From Parelaphostrongylus tenuis (taxonomy: Eukaryota > Nematoda > Chromadorea > Rhabditida > Metastrongylidae), in the NCBI GenBank assembly GCA_019055375.1, contig JAHQIW010003645.1, forward strand, positions 45,727 to 109,726: 64,000 nt of DNA, given 5' to 3'. Below are positions 47,531-59,752 of this stretch, piece by piece. Under the pieces are notes generated by a model, which ran no database searches, was not told the origin of the DNA, and was given only the letters and a program-made list of their open reading frames with translations. Made by a program: the position numbers and the translations under genes. Every line of letters begins with the position of its first letter. Positions within the stretch are counted from its first letter, which is position 1.

Positions 47531-48735
47531 TGAATTTGAGCATGGTTTTAATAAAACACTCGGGATAAAGGTAAAATGAGAAATGTTCGCAGATCTATGT
47601 CGAGAGATGAATCAAATGAAAGAAATGCCGAAATCCTTGAGTGATGCATTGGTGGGTGGAAGAGAAAGCTGAATAAGGCGGCATACGACTTTAAGTGGAA
47701 TTATCGTCGATAATCGTTACTAACGAAGGGCCTACATCGTACCAAAGCCGGGCGCAGTTCCTAAAGGCAACCGTTGAAAAAGGACATCCTCATACAATAA
47801 CTGAAAACGAGTAATATTCATTGAAGTAATATGAGCAATAATAAACAGTTGCAAAGGACACATTCTATAGAAGATAGAACGGTTAAGTGGTATGTTCTTC
47901 TTGTACAAATAGTGAGGGAAGTGAGTATTTTGTTACGGTACATCTAACAATAGCTCACGAATGGTCCTAAATATTGTATGGAAACACTTATGCATTTAAA
48001 ACTTTCATGATTACGTCCAGATCAAGTAGGTCGAGGACTTCATTAGATCTTCAACATCGTTATAACATATTTATGTAGCGAATGCTCTTTATAGCCACAT
48101 AGTTCGAATGTTCTTCCGAACCGACAACTCGGATAATCGGCTCTAAAGATCACAAAGTCGTCGAGATGTGAGCCGATTGAATCTTTGTTCGCGTTCGCCT
48201 ACCACCAAAGGAAAGCATTTTGTTAAGACACGAGAGGTCTCCGGGTATGGAACGCTGAGCAAGCTCTCCTTGAAATTACAGTCCAGACAAAAGAAAACTA
48301 TCTGCGCCCGATTTCAGACCTGTGATATGCGAGTGCACTTGATCTTCGCTGTTCTATCAGGTGGCAGAGGTCGGGAAAGCTGAGCGAAGATTTTTCCTCA
48401 CATAACCGGTACAGTAATTTGAAACTTTTCTTTATGTATGAAACAATTTCCAACTATAAATTGTCATCTGATCTTCCGATCCTCTTCCGATCTGATGCTG
48501 TACGACTTGCTCATTTTGCTATCTGACCATGTTTTCTTTGTGATTTTGAATGCTTTGTACGATTGAGGCCACTGCCAACATAAATTTTTTCTAGTTATTG
48601 CATGACTCGGCGGTTTTTCTTTAATTATGCATGCAAAGAAGTAAACGGGTGGAGGAAGTGCTGAAATCAACGGGGGATAAATATTGGGGATATGCAGAAG
48701 GTGGGAGAACTTCTTCCAACAAATATGTCAAAAGA
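47531..48735. other. No gene seen
   Basis: AT-rich; the 48168-48383 and 48670-48464 frames have no motif. A doubled CCGATCCTCTTCCGATC lies at about 48476-48492. Confidence 0.35.
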
Positions 48736-49735
48736 GTAAGAACAAATGAACATTGTGGACGATACTGATTAGTCACACTTGGTGTCAATCGTAGTACGGT
48801 TGTTGCCGTATTGGAAACCGCACTGTTTACCGAAGACGAGCAGAAGACAAATAGTGATGATTCTTCTAACTACTATGTCAGATTACCAAAAACAACACAA
48901 TACTATGGAGGAAAATAATTAGTCACATTTTCTGACAACGATAATGTAGTTGTCGTCTTATTCGAAATTGCGTTGATTATCAGTAACGAGCAGAAAACAA
49001 AGATTTACGAAATGTCCTTATTGTGTAGTAAGCAGATGGCAGAGCGGAAAATTAGCCACTGAAGTGGAGCGAATATAATGATTGTGCTTTGCAGTGCAAC
49101 ATCAGCCTAGTTAAGTAATCTTTCCGATCAGTTGGCGTCTCATACACCTCTTGTAACGAAAACTACAAAGTGGCACTTGGTACTATTATATCATCATGGT
49201 TACCCGTAAGAATAGTAAGTAAGAACAAGTAAATATTATACGATACTGATAGTACCACACTTGGTGTCAATGGATTAATGCAGGTTGTTACCGTATTGAA
49301 AATCCGCTCACTGTTTACCGAAAGACCGAGCAGAGAGAAACAATAGTGAATTTTTCTAACTACTATGTCAGCGTACCAAAAACAACACAAAACTATGAAA
49401 GGAAAATAATTCAGTCACATTTTCGGACGACGATAATTTAATAGTTGTCGTCTTTATTCGAAAGTGCGTTGAGATTATCAACGTCAAAACGAGCAGAAAA
49501 CAAAGATTTACGAAATGTCATTATTGTATAGTAAACAGATGGCCTAAGCGGAAAATTTAGCCACTGAAGTGGAGCTGTAATTTAATGATTGTGCTTGTAA
49601 TGACAACCATCACAGCCCTAGTTAAGTCAATCTTTCCGATCACGTTGGCGTAACTCAGACACCTCGTGTAACGAAAACTACAATGTGACCACTGAGCTAC
49701 CATTATAAAATCTGCGTTACCGTAAAGAACCTGTT
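48736..49735. repeat. Tandem duplication, 483-bp unit, two copies
   Basis: Unit 1 48736-49218, unit 2 49219-49735. Both start GTAAGAACAARTRAA and continue CACACTTGGTGTCAAT, CTAACTACTATGTCAG, CCAAAAACAACACAA, AACGAGCAGAAAACAAAG, ATTTACGAAATGTC, AGCCACTGAAGTGGAGC, GTAACGAAAACTACAA. Within a unit the halves are themselves related: ATTAGTCACA...TGCCGTATT...GAGCAGAAGACAAA versus ATTAGTCACA...TCGTCTTATT...GAGCAGAAAACAAA. The units differ largely by single-base indels; unit 2 is about 34 bp longer. Non-coding. Confidence 0.85.
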
Positions 49736-50730
49736 GACTATACAGACAAGAAATGTTTGTTGGCAAATTTCACAGTAAGAGATAAACGGAGTTTCAACTC
49801 TCAGTCAGCGCGTTCAGCCGATGAATATTAACTCCTTTAGATTGATCGTTTTCCAGTTGACGTAGAATTTTCTCCTTACATCTTCAGAAAGATCAAAACG
49901 AAGTGAACGCTACAGTAACTTTCAGGAATTCAGCTCTAACTTCTCTCTACGGCTATAATTTTCTCTTCAAAAATCATGAATACTAGACTGCATTTGAAGC
50001 TACCAATGTGTCTAGCAAGGAAAGGGGTGAAAAAGTGGAGAGCTGACCAGCGGAGAAAGCGATGAAAACTGCTTCTTCCAAATAAAATTTACTCCATTAA
50101 CTTACCACTTTCATTGTGATGTGGCAAAAGTCATCATTCATTAATCTGAAAAAACTGAAAACCTAGGCTGAACAATTAAATACTGCGCACTCATACTTTG
50201 GGCATTCTATATGAACAAAAAAAACTGAACTAACAAAAAAAATAATAGTTGTGCCTTAATATATAGTGCATTGAATGCTAGACATGGAATTTTGAAAAGA
50301 AAGCTACACAATGAAGAGTATACCTCGTTAGTGCACTGTAAAGCTTTGTGATGTTATAGAAGCAAATAGACTAAACGTAGAGCTCATAAATGCAGCCAGA
50401 ACCATGACTGCAAAGCTCCATATCATAATCTAATTTTTGTACTACGAAGTAGCCAGTTCCAAAACTTGATTGCAAATTTAACCTTCGCTGACATCGCATA
50501 AGACTTTGACAGAATCACAGGCGCACCACTGATATTTTGCATAAGTGAGCGGCTCAATGGAACATTAATTTTATATCTATTCGAATGCACAGAAATAAAG
50601 AGTTTCTAAGACCCCTCTGTTAACATGTGAGAAGCAACTATTGGTTACCCAGTCCTATACTTTGAAAAAAAGCATTGCGTCACCGCTTAAATTGTTAGCA
50701 ATGATGTTGGTTAAAGTTTTTAAGTACATA
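49736..50730. other. No gene seen
   Basis: AT-rich unique-looking sequence with only short frames. Confidence 0.35.
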
Positions 50731-51420
50731 TTAGGTCTGCTAACTAGTTTTGGCAAAAAGAGGAAATAGCAAATTTACTAACCAGAACTAATTAGAAATG
50801 CTTAACAACACTATTCAAAGTATGCGCCATCAGCGTGGACACATTTTTGCCATCCCTCAGACAACATATTAATATCGCGATCATAGACTCGTCATCCTTG
50901 GATTCTAAGAAATTTTCGATCCTCCGAGCAAATAATAGATGAGTCGGAGCCTTCTTGCTCAAGAAGTGCTCCACCGACTTGAAGAGGTGATAGTCAGACG
51001 GCGACAAGTCAGGACTGTACGACAGATGATCCAGGAACTCCCAGACCAGTTCGGTCAACTTACTCTTTGTCAATTTGGAACATACAGCCTTGCGTTGTTC
51101 TGAAGCAGGACGAGATTTCGCCGACGTCGACGTGACAGGGCACGATTGCAGCGGCCCGGGTGCTCAACAGCAGCGCTTGACGTTGATCGTCTCTCTGGTT
51201 GGCGGCAAGTTCCAAAGAACCGACCCAGTCCGGACCCAAAAGATAATGAATATGACGACCATTAGGTCAACTTTATGCGGACGTCCAGAGGCAAGTGTTC
51301 CGAAGCGCTATTTGCCGACACAAATCCTGAGCCTTTGCACGGTTGATGTTCACCGAGGCGGTGTGTGCATCGCGTTTCTAAATTCGTATTCATAAAGTCG
51401 CAAATTGCAACAAAGGCTTT
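50731..51420 (-). mobile_element. mariner-family DNA transposon relic, copy 1
   Basis: Minus-strand transposase remains. Reading downward from about 51330: VVIFIIFWVRTGSVLWNLPP and ETINVKR (the region between the first and second catalytic Asp), a stop, then from 51073 an open frame of 93 codons with LTELVWEFLDHLSYSPDLSP and SDYHLF. This is the mariner third-Asp block. CLRDGKNVSTLMAHTLNS follows at the C-terminus. The 3' end TTAGGTCTGCTAACTAGTTTTGGCA at 50731 looks like a terminal inverted repeat next to a TA; the opposite TIR was not found. A plus-strand frame at 51075-51395 is its antisense. Not functional. Confidence 0.82.
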
Positions 51421-54400
51421 TTTGAGCAGTTATGATACGGAAAGTATAGGCAAATTTGGTATCAAAAAAGAGCTCGGAAAATTATTCATAAAGCGGTGTT
51501 GATTTGCTGCCTCAAAAGACAGAAATATGTTTAGGCCGATGGAGCATACTTTAAACGCTACTGCTGAGCAACATCAATCGATTGTGGTTAATAAATTTAG
51601 TATTTATTCTCCACGTGCCAAAATTTTTGTGGAAACCTAGAAATAATAATCCGCAATATCTTAGACTGGAAATGTAGCATATTTTCTGTAAAATGATCTC
51701 ATACTACTTATCACAATATGATAGTTGAAAAGACGACACAAGAGGTAGAACGTCATCAAGTGGTTTAATTTAGTAAAGTCAATTTAAAATAATCATGCTT
51801 TTCAAATCTTTCTCTTCTCATCACACGGAACTCTGCTCACTCAATTCTTGATCTGAAGCCAGTGAAGGGTGATTTCAGGTTGATAAAGGCCCTGTCGATC
51901 GATCGTGCACGATCTCGTCGGATTCCAACTCAGGCTCCATGACTACTCTGTAATTATAAAGTCATCAGAGTTCCTATTTTTCTAATGCATACTAACTGAA
52001 TATTCAGTTTAAGTCGATACCACCGTAGAGATGTTTTTAACATTTTAGTTTTTGTAGTAATAGTCAAGCAGCAGTCCATATTGAGTGTGCAAAAATAATA
52101 TCGCCGGTTGTTTTTTTGTTGTGATAACAGTAGAAAAGAGGATTTGCAAACTCCTTTTTTTCAAAGTACGTTGAAAACGCCAGTCATTTATATACTCTTG
52201 AATACAAAATACACCATATGGTGACTTCTATAGAATTTTGAAGATGACGACTTTTGTACTAAAAAACGACATTTGAGGAAAGTTACATTTCAGATTTATT
52301 GACCAAAAGTAACATGGATTGGTTGATCTTGTTTTCATTCAATTGCGCACTTTCTTATAAACATTTTGATTTGTGACTTGTCTATACTTGTTTTGAGCTA
52401 GAGCTGTCATAAGAACAAATCGCTTGTTATCGAGCACGAATAGCGCTTAGGGAAAAATGCTAATAAAGCGGCGCACAAGATTAATGGGACTTGGAGCAGG
52501 CTCCTCCTCGAAGCAAAAATAGGAAAGTTGTATATCAAAATGTTTGAGCATATGCGCAGCTGAGCATTACTAAAGTAGTCAGTTTAGATTACTTTGGCTT
52601 ATAATTATACAGAGCAAACTTTCCGTAAATGACGTTTTTCAGTTATAAAAGTCATCTTCAAAGTCCTATAAGAACCATCATATAAAACACTATCATGTGA
52701 GAAACATATAAATAAATAGCGTTTTTGCAATACTTTCCAACAAAAAAAATGATTTGCACATCTTAATTTTTAATATTATTACAGCAGAAAAAAAAACGGC
52801 AGTCATTTTCGTGCACATAACAGTACACCTTTGCGGTAAAGGCGATGATTGCATGAGAACGGATACACTCAGAATAACCTCTTGTAAGGTCTGCTGCAAC
52901 AAGTACATCGTCAAAATGATTAGGACACTCTGCGTCCGCGTGAAAGAAAAGATAATTGGCAAGCTTATAACTATACTAATATCCCACTATGCTCGCATAA
53001 GACTGACGCATGAAGAGGAAGATTTTGAAGTAAAAACTACTATTACATAAGACTTTAACACTTAAGATGCCGCAAGCGTACTGAATAAGCACCAATAATC
53101 CAGCAATGAACGTAGGAAGGTCTCGTAGTCACCTCGCAGTCCATGTAGTCTCTTTGGACCATTTGGACAACTCTGTAGATGACACGCACACAAATCGGGC
53201 TTTTTGTGCATAGTCGTTTTGACTGAATGTGATTACAATCTGAATTTGATGATTTTCTTTCTGTTTGAGTGATGGACGTCTTTGGCTGAACTGGATTTTA
53301 CGTAAACTAATCATTTCAGGATCTGAAGAGTGCTAGACCGTCGAGATGTCGGCTATTAGAATAAACTTTATTATAAAACCGCGTATTTGGCTTGAAAACA
53401 AGAAATACAACGAATTACAGGACAATGTTGAGGGCAATAGATAGGCCGTTTCGGGAATCATAGCAGGGATGTCCGCAAAATATTTAGCACCAGTTCGACT
53501 ACACAATGAATCACATAATTTCCAAAAACCTTTCAAAAAATGATTCCGGATTAAATTAATCATGGCTTTTGCTCGATATAAGCATGCAAATACGACGACT
53601 TTATCAACAAAATACTTGTTTCGAAGCTATGAAAATTACGATAAAACTATTGAGAAAGGAAAATGTAATTAGTCAAAGACCTGAATAGCTGAAGGACTTT
53701 CGATAGACTGACGGGCTTGAACACTAAAAATTACATCTTCAGCGTTCAGTTATTTTCTATCCTCTAGAATGCTTGCTAAAGTCATCCTCTCCCTCGAATG
53801 TGTCGACCCGTGAAGTTTACTGATAGCTTGATCGTGGAATATATAGCTTTGGTAAAAAACAATGCTTGTGAAAATCTTGTCAACTAGAACGACGCTTACA
53901 TGTAAACATCATGCTCCACTTCGACCGTTTTCTTCCATTTTCCCGCGAGAACGCGGTGATGTGCGAACTCCAGCTCTCTTCTTGCTAACTGCGATGGTAT
54001 CGTAAGATTGAATAAATGCAACATCGTGAGTGATCGACCTTATCTTCACAATCAGAAAATTGGGCAACTCTCCGATCAATACGACACGTTTGTTAGATCA
54101 CCCGATTGAATAATTTATTAGGTTGATTTGTTTCATCAAACCCAGCAAAAACTATATAGACCTCTGTCGCTCATCTCAAGACCGATATAGGAAATATTGA
54201 TTGCGAGACGGAAAGTTTTCTTCATTTGTAAATGCTTCAACTGCGTTGTATTGAATGTATTATCGTATTGCTAACAATATTTATTTGTGTAAAATTTTAT
54301 TATCCAAGTATGAAGCGCATGCTGCCGATTCGAGCAATACGACTAAAGGCTCCTGACACAGGCAATCGACAGCTGAATCGGAAACATTTTATCTGAAATT

Positions 54401-54524
54401 TTCGGCACTTTAGAATCCACTGTGGCTGCCTGGCCGATCATAAATATTTCATGAAGATTTTTTTTGCAAAGTGTACTTGGTAATAGTTCAAAGCAATAGA
54501 TTTTCTTGAATCACGTTATGAAGA
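51421..54524. other. No gene seen
   Basis: AT-rich. The two opposite frames at 52693-53050 are open but unrecognised. A GATCGATCGTGCACGATC imperfect palindrome lies near 51896. A short relative of repeat family C lies near 52525. Confidence 0.35.
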
Positions 54525-56895
54525 ATGAATAGCGATAAACTTGCTCCGAATTGTTATTCTATTCAAAGTTTGTGCGGTATGGGCATTATCTTGGTCAAAA
54601 CCGAATGCCGACGCTTCGACGGCAACGTCTTCTTCGAAGACTTTTTTGGCAGCTGTAAAACCTCCTATCCATCGTCTATAAGCCGCTGCAACGTTGCCTA
54701 TCGAGAATGAAGAAGATTTAAAACCCTGTGCAAGCCTTAAAGAAAGGACAGTTTTTGGATATCTTTTGAAGTTTCGTGCAGATTGATAACATATTTCAAG
54801 CCATTCATGAGGTTTGTTACGGCACTATTGTAATGCTGGAAGTATGTTTCGGCCTTTCAACCTCATTAGCAACATGGTGACTTTCGTTTCATCCATTTCT
54901 TTGTAGAGGAATATACTCCTACATGCTACCACAGACATAACCGCTACCATAATCATAAAATGTTGAAGTTGTTGTAACGTAATGAAATATTGACCGCTCA
55001 TGAAAACTGAACTTCCGTGGATTCGCTGGCTTTAGTTTATTTCTAGCACAGGTACCTAATAAAAGTATCTCATTTCCCACTGAAAATTCGTCAATCCTAA
55101 GTTGAAGTCGGATTTATCATTTTTTGTATTTGTTTTGAGAACATTTTCTCGAATGCTGCACTTCTAGAGGTCATCGTGAAGCATGAACTGAGCAAATTCA
55201 CTCCGCGTGATTCAGTTGTAATTAAAAATTTATTGCCCATGAACTTTGTAACTTAGAAGTCTAGATGTCGAAGTAATGAATTCGAAAGTTTGGTTTATAT
55301 ATTAAAACTCAGGCGCAGTGTAGAAAAAGCGACTGGAGACATTATCACTATGGTGACTGTGGTCAGTATTTGAGGGGACCGAGGGACCGCTAACGGACTG
55401 CTGTGGCACAGTGCAATGTTGGTTTAGTGGAAATTTCGTCATGTTCAGTCCGACGTTTTATATGTAGGATATGGCAGACGTCCTCCTGCTTCTGGCAACG
55501 ATTATTTGAAGACATTGTCGTGGGCAAATATAAGCCCAACTGTTCGAAAACTGGATAGTTTGCTAGGAATAGTACTTTAGACTGGTACAGAATCTCCGGA
55601 AAAAATTTTGTAGCGTCGCAGTGGTTGACAAAAAGAACTTGTCCTAACTGATTACCCTATATTTAGCAGCATGCCGTGTATTCGAAGGTGTAGGACGACA
55701 GCGAACATGGCGGTAAAGTTTAGTCTTGCCCACCGTATCTGCTGAACCTTTCGCTTGTAGATACCACTCCGGCTAGCATTTCGACGATTCCCGTGAGCGA
55801 AGTGCTTAGGAACAAGGAGATATCAACAAGGAGAAGAGGAGCAAAGACAGTCTGCTTAGCACTGGTCTATTGTCGCTGGAATGTCAGAGTTTCAGTCCTT
55901 GATTGACTGAATTGGTTTCTCATTCTCAAAACATCTAGATTTTTGCGATTTTATCAATATTAAGAAATTTATTCGAAGCTGACGAATGTTGCTTTCTGCA
56001 ATTACGAAGGCGCGCATCGTCAAAAACATTTCTACAGTGCTGAAGCAATCTCATTTAATTGACATATAATGACAAAAAAAAACGATTTGGGGAGTGATCG
56101 TTATAAAGTAATAATGAGACCTGCATTGCTCTTTAGAGATCCTCTCAGCAATTCCAGCAAAGCGGTTGCGCAATTTTGATCAATCAAAACTTTCCTCAGT
56201 CAAATTTCCTATCATCGGCTTCAAGAGCACATCAATAATTGCTTTTCTGTAGAAAAAGAAGAATAGGAATAATTGCTCAATTTCAGATCGATATTTCGCT
56301 GATCAAGACCATGTAGTAGAGTTCTGTCTTCTCTCAAAATCCTTTCGACAGTCAGGATATGGTCATTTACCACAAGATCTTTTCTTCCTTGAGATATGTT
56401 ATAATTTTCAATTTAAGGCGTTGTAGAAGGATGTCATCCACTCCTTTATTTCTTCAGTATTCATCACCATTCGTTAGTGAAGCCGTGACATAGACATACC
56501 ATTCATATCCATAACTTACTCTTATCATACTTTTTTACAAGCAGGTGACTTTTAGCCAATATTTGCTTTTGTCAAGTTCATGGGAAGATATTAGAAGCTT
56601 CTTACTAGCAGATATGCCAGTGAAGATAATAACATTGTCGAAATACGATTCTCTGTCACAGAAAATATAGGTGAAGCGATTCCGTGCAGTCGAAATTTTT
56701 TCCCCTCTATTAACAACTGTCAAATTTACCATAAAGCTTTGGAAATAGCAGATTCTTAGTACACAAATCAGATTATGATTTGGACATATGAGATTATGAC
56801 TGTGATCAGGCATTTTCAGCTGCGTAAACTACTTTGTACAACCTTCAGATTATCAGAAATCTTCACAGTACAATAAATAAAAAGGCATAATTCCC
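54525..56895. other. No gene recognised
   Basis: Moderate GC at 55340-55900, but all frames are short and unrecognised. GACGCTTCGACGGCAACGTCTTC near 54611 resembles GACGCTTCGACAGCATCGTCTCC near 24031, a weak dispersed motif. Confidence 0.35.
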
Positions 56896-57182
56896 AAAAA
56901 AGAATGTTTGGAGCCTAAGCGAGGTTTGTACGTCAGGGCCATGAACCGGTGTTTTGAAGGTTTCGGCCTCGTCGTCAGTGACTCCCGTCCAACATCAAGC
57001 CCTACATTGTAGCAAGGAGAGAGACCGTATGTGGTGACGGCACAGTGTACAATGACACTGGTCCATCATCTCTTCTCAGTCGATAGATCTCGGCTGGTAG
57101 AACAAAATTGATTCATGACATCGGCTATTTTTGAACCTCGCAATGAAAATCTCGCTTAGGCTTCAAACACTCTTTTTCTTGG
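56896..57182. repeat. MITE-like element, family A, copy 2
   Basis: Left end AGAATGTTTGGAGCCTAAGCGAG with TACGTCAGGGCCAT; right end CTCGCTTAGGCTTCAAACACTCTTTTTCTTGG inverted. The interior differs from copy 1 apart from the ends. The following GAATGTTTATTGCGAGGTTT unit also recurs beside copy 1. No ORF. Confidence 0.7.
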
Positions 57183-57807
57183 AATTATTTTGAATGTTTA
57201 TTGCGAGGTTTAAACATTAGTCGATATTATGGATAAGGCGTACTCCTCTCACTGTGTAACCTTTCTTATTAGAACTATGTTCAACTCCTAAGACCTGTGC
57301 CTATGTTGAACATTCACATGCTATCTATATTTCAAAGTTTTTCTATTTTATACGCAGCCCACTGTGTGAGTGCATGAATTCATTAGTTCATACTGTTCTT
57401 CAATGCTTATTAGATTAATGTGTAAGTGGCTTTTGTGAATTCCTCATGGAAAGTGTTCGTTAATGCCTCAAAAAAAATTAATTTCATAAAGAGGTTCTTA
57501 ACGCCTTCTGATTGTTCAGCTCTCCACCTCTGGTTTTCGAACTTTGCTCGGCAAATTATAGCTGTGAGATTAGCCTAGTGTTTGCAAATTTTTTAAGAAA
57601 GAGCCGTAATAGAGAGACAAGGCTTGATTTTTGACATATCAGCGGTATGTTCTGTGATGTAAGCCTTCATTTGAGAAATTATCAGTGTTTATACATTGAA
57701 CAGCTCAATCCAGTGGCTCATAATCACAGCTGAGTTCGTGGTGACCGAGAGTAGAAACCCTACCTAAGGTACTATGAGATTTTTCAAACAAGATTTTCTA
57801 GTTGGTA
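57183..57807. other. No gene seen
   Basis: AT-rich spacer. Confidence 0.35.
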
Positions 57808-58480
57808 CTAGGTCTTTCCATCAGTTTTAGCGATGAGCTAATAACCACCAAGTTTATTGACCAAAATTACTTAGATATATTGCTTTGCATTACTATTCAG
57901 AGTATGCGCCATGAGCGCGAACACATTTGTGCGATCTCGTAAACAACAATTCAACCGCGCTGAGAGAACTCGTCCTTCTGGGCTTCAAAGAAAGTTGTCA
58001 ATCCTCAGGTCAAATGATTGAAGTATCGATACTTCTTTTTACTCAGCAGGAGCACAAGCGACTGAAAGAGGTGATATCAGACGATGACAAGTTAGGACTG
58101 TACGACGGATGATCCGGCAACTCAAAGGCCAGCTCAGCCAATTTTTACCAATTTGGCGGCATACAGCCTTTCGTTATTTGAAGCAGTATGAGATAGCGGC
58201 GACGCTGACGTGTCGATGCGCGAGCAGCGGCTCAGGTGCTCACAAGTAGCACTTGCCATTGATGATCTCATCGGCTGTCAACAAGTTCCAGTGAATCGAC
58301 CCGGCCTGTTCCTAAGAGATGATGAGCATAGCCTCTGGCGCGAATCGACTTGGACGTTGAGCTGGAGTTCCTCGTTGACCTGATGACAACCACTGATTTG
58401 GATAACGTAGAGCCTAAAAAGATCCACTTTTCGTCGACGGTAACGACTGTAGCCAAAAATTGAGAGCGAAAATAATGACG
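57808..58480 (-). mobile_element. mariner-family DNA transposon relic, copy 2
   Basis: Minus strand, same family as copy 1. From 58456: VVTVDEKWIFLGS (first catalytic Asp block). After a frameshift MLIISWEQAGSIHWNLLTAD, then ERIINGKCYL-like residues; further on RKAVCRQIGKNWLSWPL, then a damaged YSPDL region and ALMAHTLNS. The end at 57808 (CTAGGTCTTTCCATCAGTTTTAGCGATGAG) matches the TIR-like end of copy 1 and follows a TA. Many stops; not functional. The plus-strand frame at 57927-58112 is antisense. Confidence 0.82.
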
Positions 58481-58845
58481 GTAAAGTTTCTGAGCGATTT
58501 CTTAGACATCTGTGCTCGACTGCCTACATGTGTTGCTCAAGCGCCAATACTTGAAACGGCATAATAATATGAAAGGTATCTTGATTACTCTTGCGTACAC
58601 GTCCTATAATACACACCGTTTTTGGGGTGACAAAAATGTCTCTGTAACTGAAGTTGCTTTTCTCGATCAACTTCTCACGGACACTACGATAGAGTTTTCC
58701 AGATGTACCTTCAGACACATGTGGTTGGAAGGCTCCAAAAGTTTGCTTCTAAACGGAAAAGAATATCAAGATATTATACCGCTCGCTTTCAGCGTGTTTT
58801 AGAAAACACTCAAAACGAACGGCATATTTTAAAATAACAACCAAG
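58481..58845. other. No gene seen
   Basis: Frames are open on both strands at 58512-58802 (plus) and 58524-58718 (minus), with no recognised motif. The plus-strand frame of 96 codons is the longer, but similarity to anything is not apparent. Confidence 0.25.
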
Positions 58846-59025
58846 AACAACTGGCTGTACATCAGTGCAGATCTAATGAATTATTTCCTTTGACGGCACG
58901 TGTAAATCGCTCGTCGTGCCTATTCTAAGTAGGGGAACTCGAGCACCTTGAGAGGATTGGATAAAGACGAAAGACCTGAACAACTGACGAAGTTACGAAG
59001 GCCGAAACACCTGTGTTGTAACATG
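58846..59025. repeat. Palindromic repeat family M, one arm
   Basis: Follows the right arm of the 46951-47530 palindrome (AAATCGCTCGTCGTGCC, GTAGGGGAACTC, GAGAGGATTGGATAAAGAC, GACGAAGTTACGAAGG, CGAAACACCTGT). Diverged; the matching opposite arm was not found. Confidence 0.5.
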
Positions 59026-59371
59026 TTGCCTCAAAGATTATTCATCAGATAAATTAAGACGATTTCGAGAAAACGACGTTTTTTGAAAAAAGGTTCTCCT
59101 TACTTCTGAGAGAATTTATCTCGTATCTTTTAATGCGACGAACACGCTCGTATTACTTCAATGATCAAGTTCCTGCTTCTTTGAGGGTTTATTATATACT
59201 AATGACATTTCGCTGTTCCTGTTGACACCTCATGTCTGATAACCAATTTTTTTTTGCATTACGGCGACAATACTTAATACCAGTGACAACAGGTGTTACC
59301 GAGTTTCGTCATAAATACTTGCGCCTTTATTTTTTGAGGTTCGATGTTGTTTCTCTAAATGAAAGGTCATA

Positions 59372-59408
59372 GATTATTATATATCTATATATATATATAT
59401 ATATATAT
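59372..59408. repeat. (AT)n microsatellite before SINE copy 5
   Basis: Alternating AT run directly adjoining the SINE head. Confidence 0.9.
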
Positions 59409-59706
59409 GAGCGCATTGTGGCGCAGTGGTTAGAGGTGCCCTGCGTCGCACACGAGGTCACTGGTTCGATCTCGCGCTCATGGCTCACCAAGCCATCCAT
59501 CCCTCCGGGGTCGGTAAATTGGTACCAGACAGGTCTCAGACTTGTCTGGGAGGATAAGCAGCCACTGACTCGGTTCAGCGGGAGGCCATCGCGAGTCATT
59601 GTAAAGGCCAGATGTGCATTCAATCACCTCAAACGAAGTTAAAAATTGAAGTCGAATGCATGGCGCATCCCTCAGGGATTGATCAACGCCGAAAGCTTAT
59701 CCTTTA
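59409..59706 (+). mobile_element. tRNA-derived SINE, copy 5 (best preserved)
   Basis: Head GAGCGCATTGTGGCGCAGTG and GTTAGAGG, then TGGTTCGATCTCGCGCTC: both pol III boxes are present and GAGCGC / GCGCTC can pair like an acceptor stem. Body GGTACCAGACAGG, CAGACTTGTCTGGGAGG, CAGCGGGAGGCCATCGCGAG. Tail AACGAAGTTAAAAATTGAAG, ATGGCGCATCCCTCAGG, GATCAACGCCGAAAGC, TTATCC, running into a second (TA)n. Confidence 0.92.
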
Positions 59707-59708
59707 TA

Positions 59709-59750
<42 letters not shown>

Positions 59751-59752
59751 TA
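59707..59752. repeat. (TA)n microsatellite between SINE and RTE
   Basis: TATATA run of about 45 bp separating the SINE tail from the GC-rich 5' leader of the RTE copy. Confidence 0.9.

Noticed and set aside
51075..51395. 106-codon plus-strand ORF
   Set aside because: Antisense of the mariner relic on the minus strand.
52693..53050. Two overlapping opposite-strand ORFs near 52.9 kb, one with several cysteines
   Set aside because: No conserved motif, no signal peptide and no paralogue in the window.
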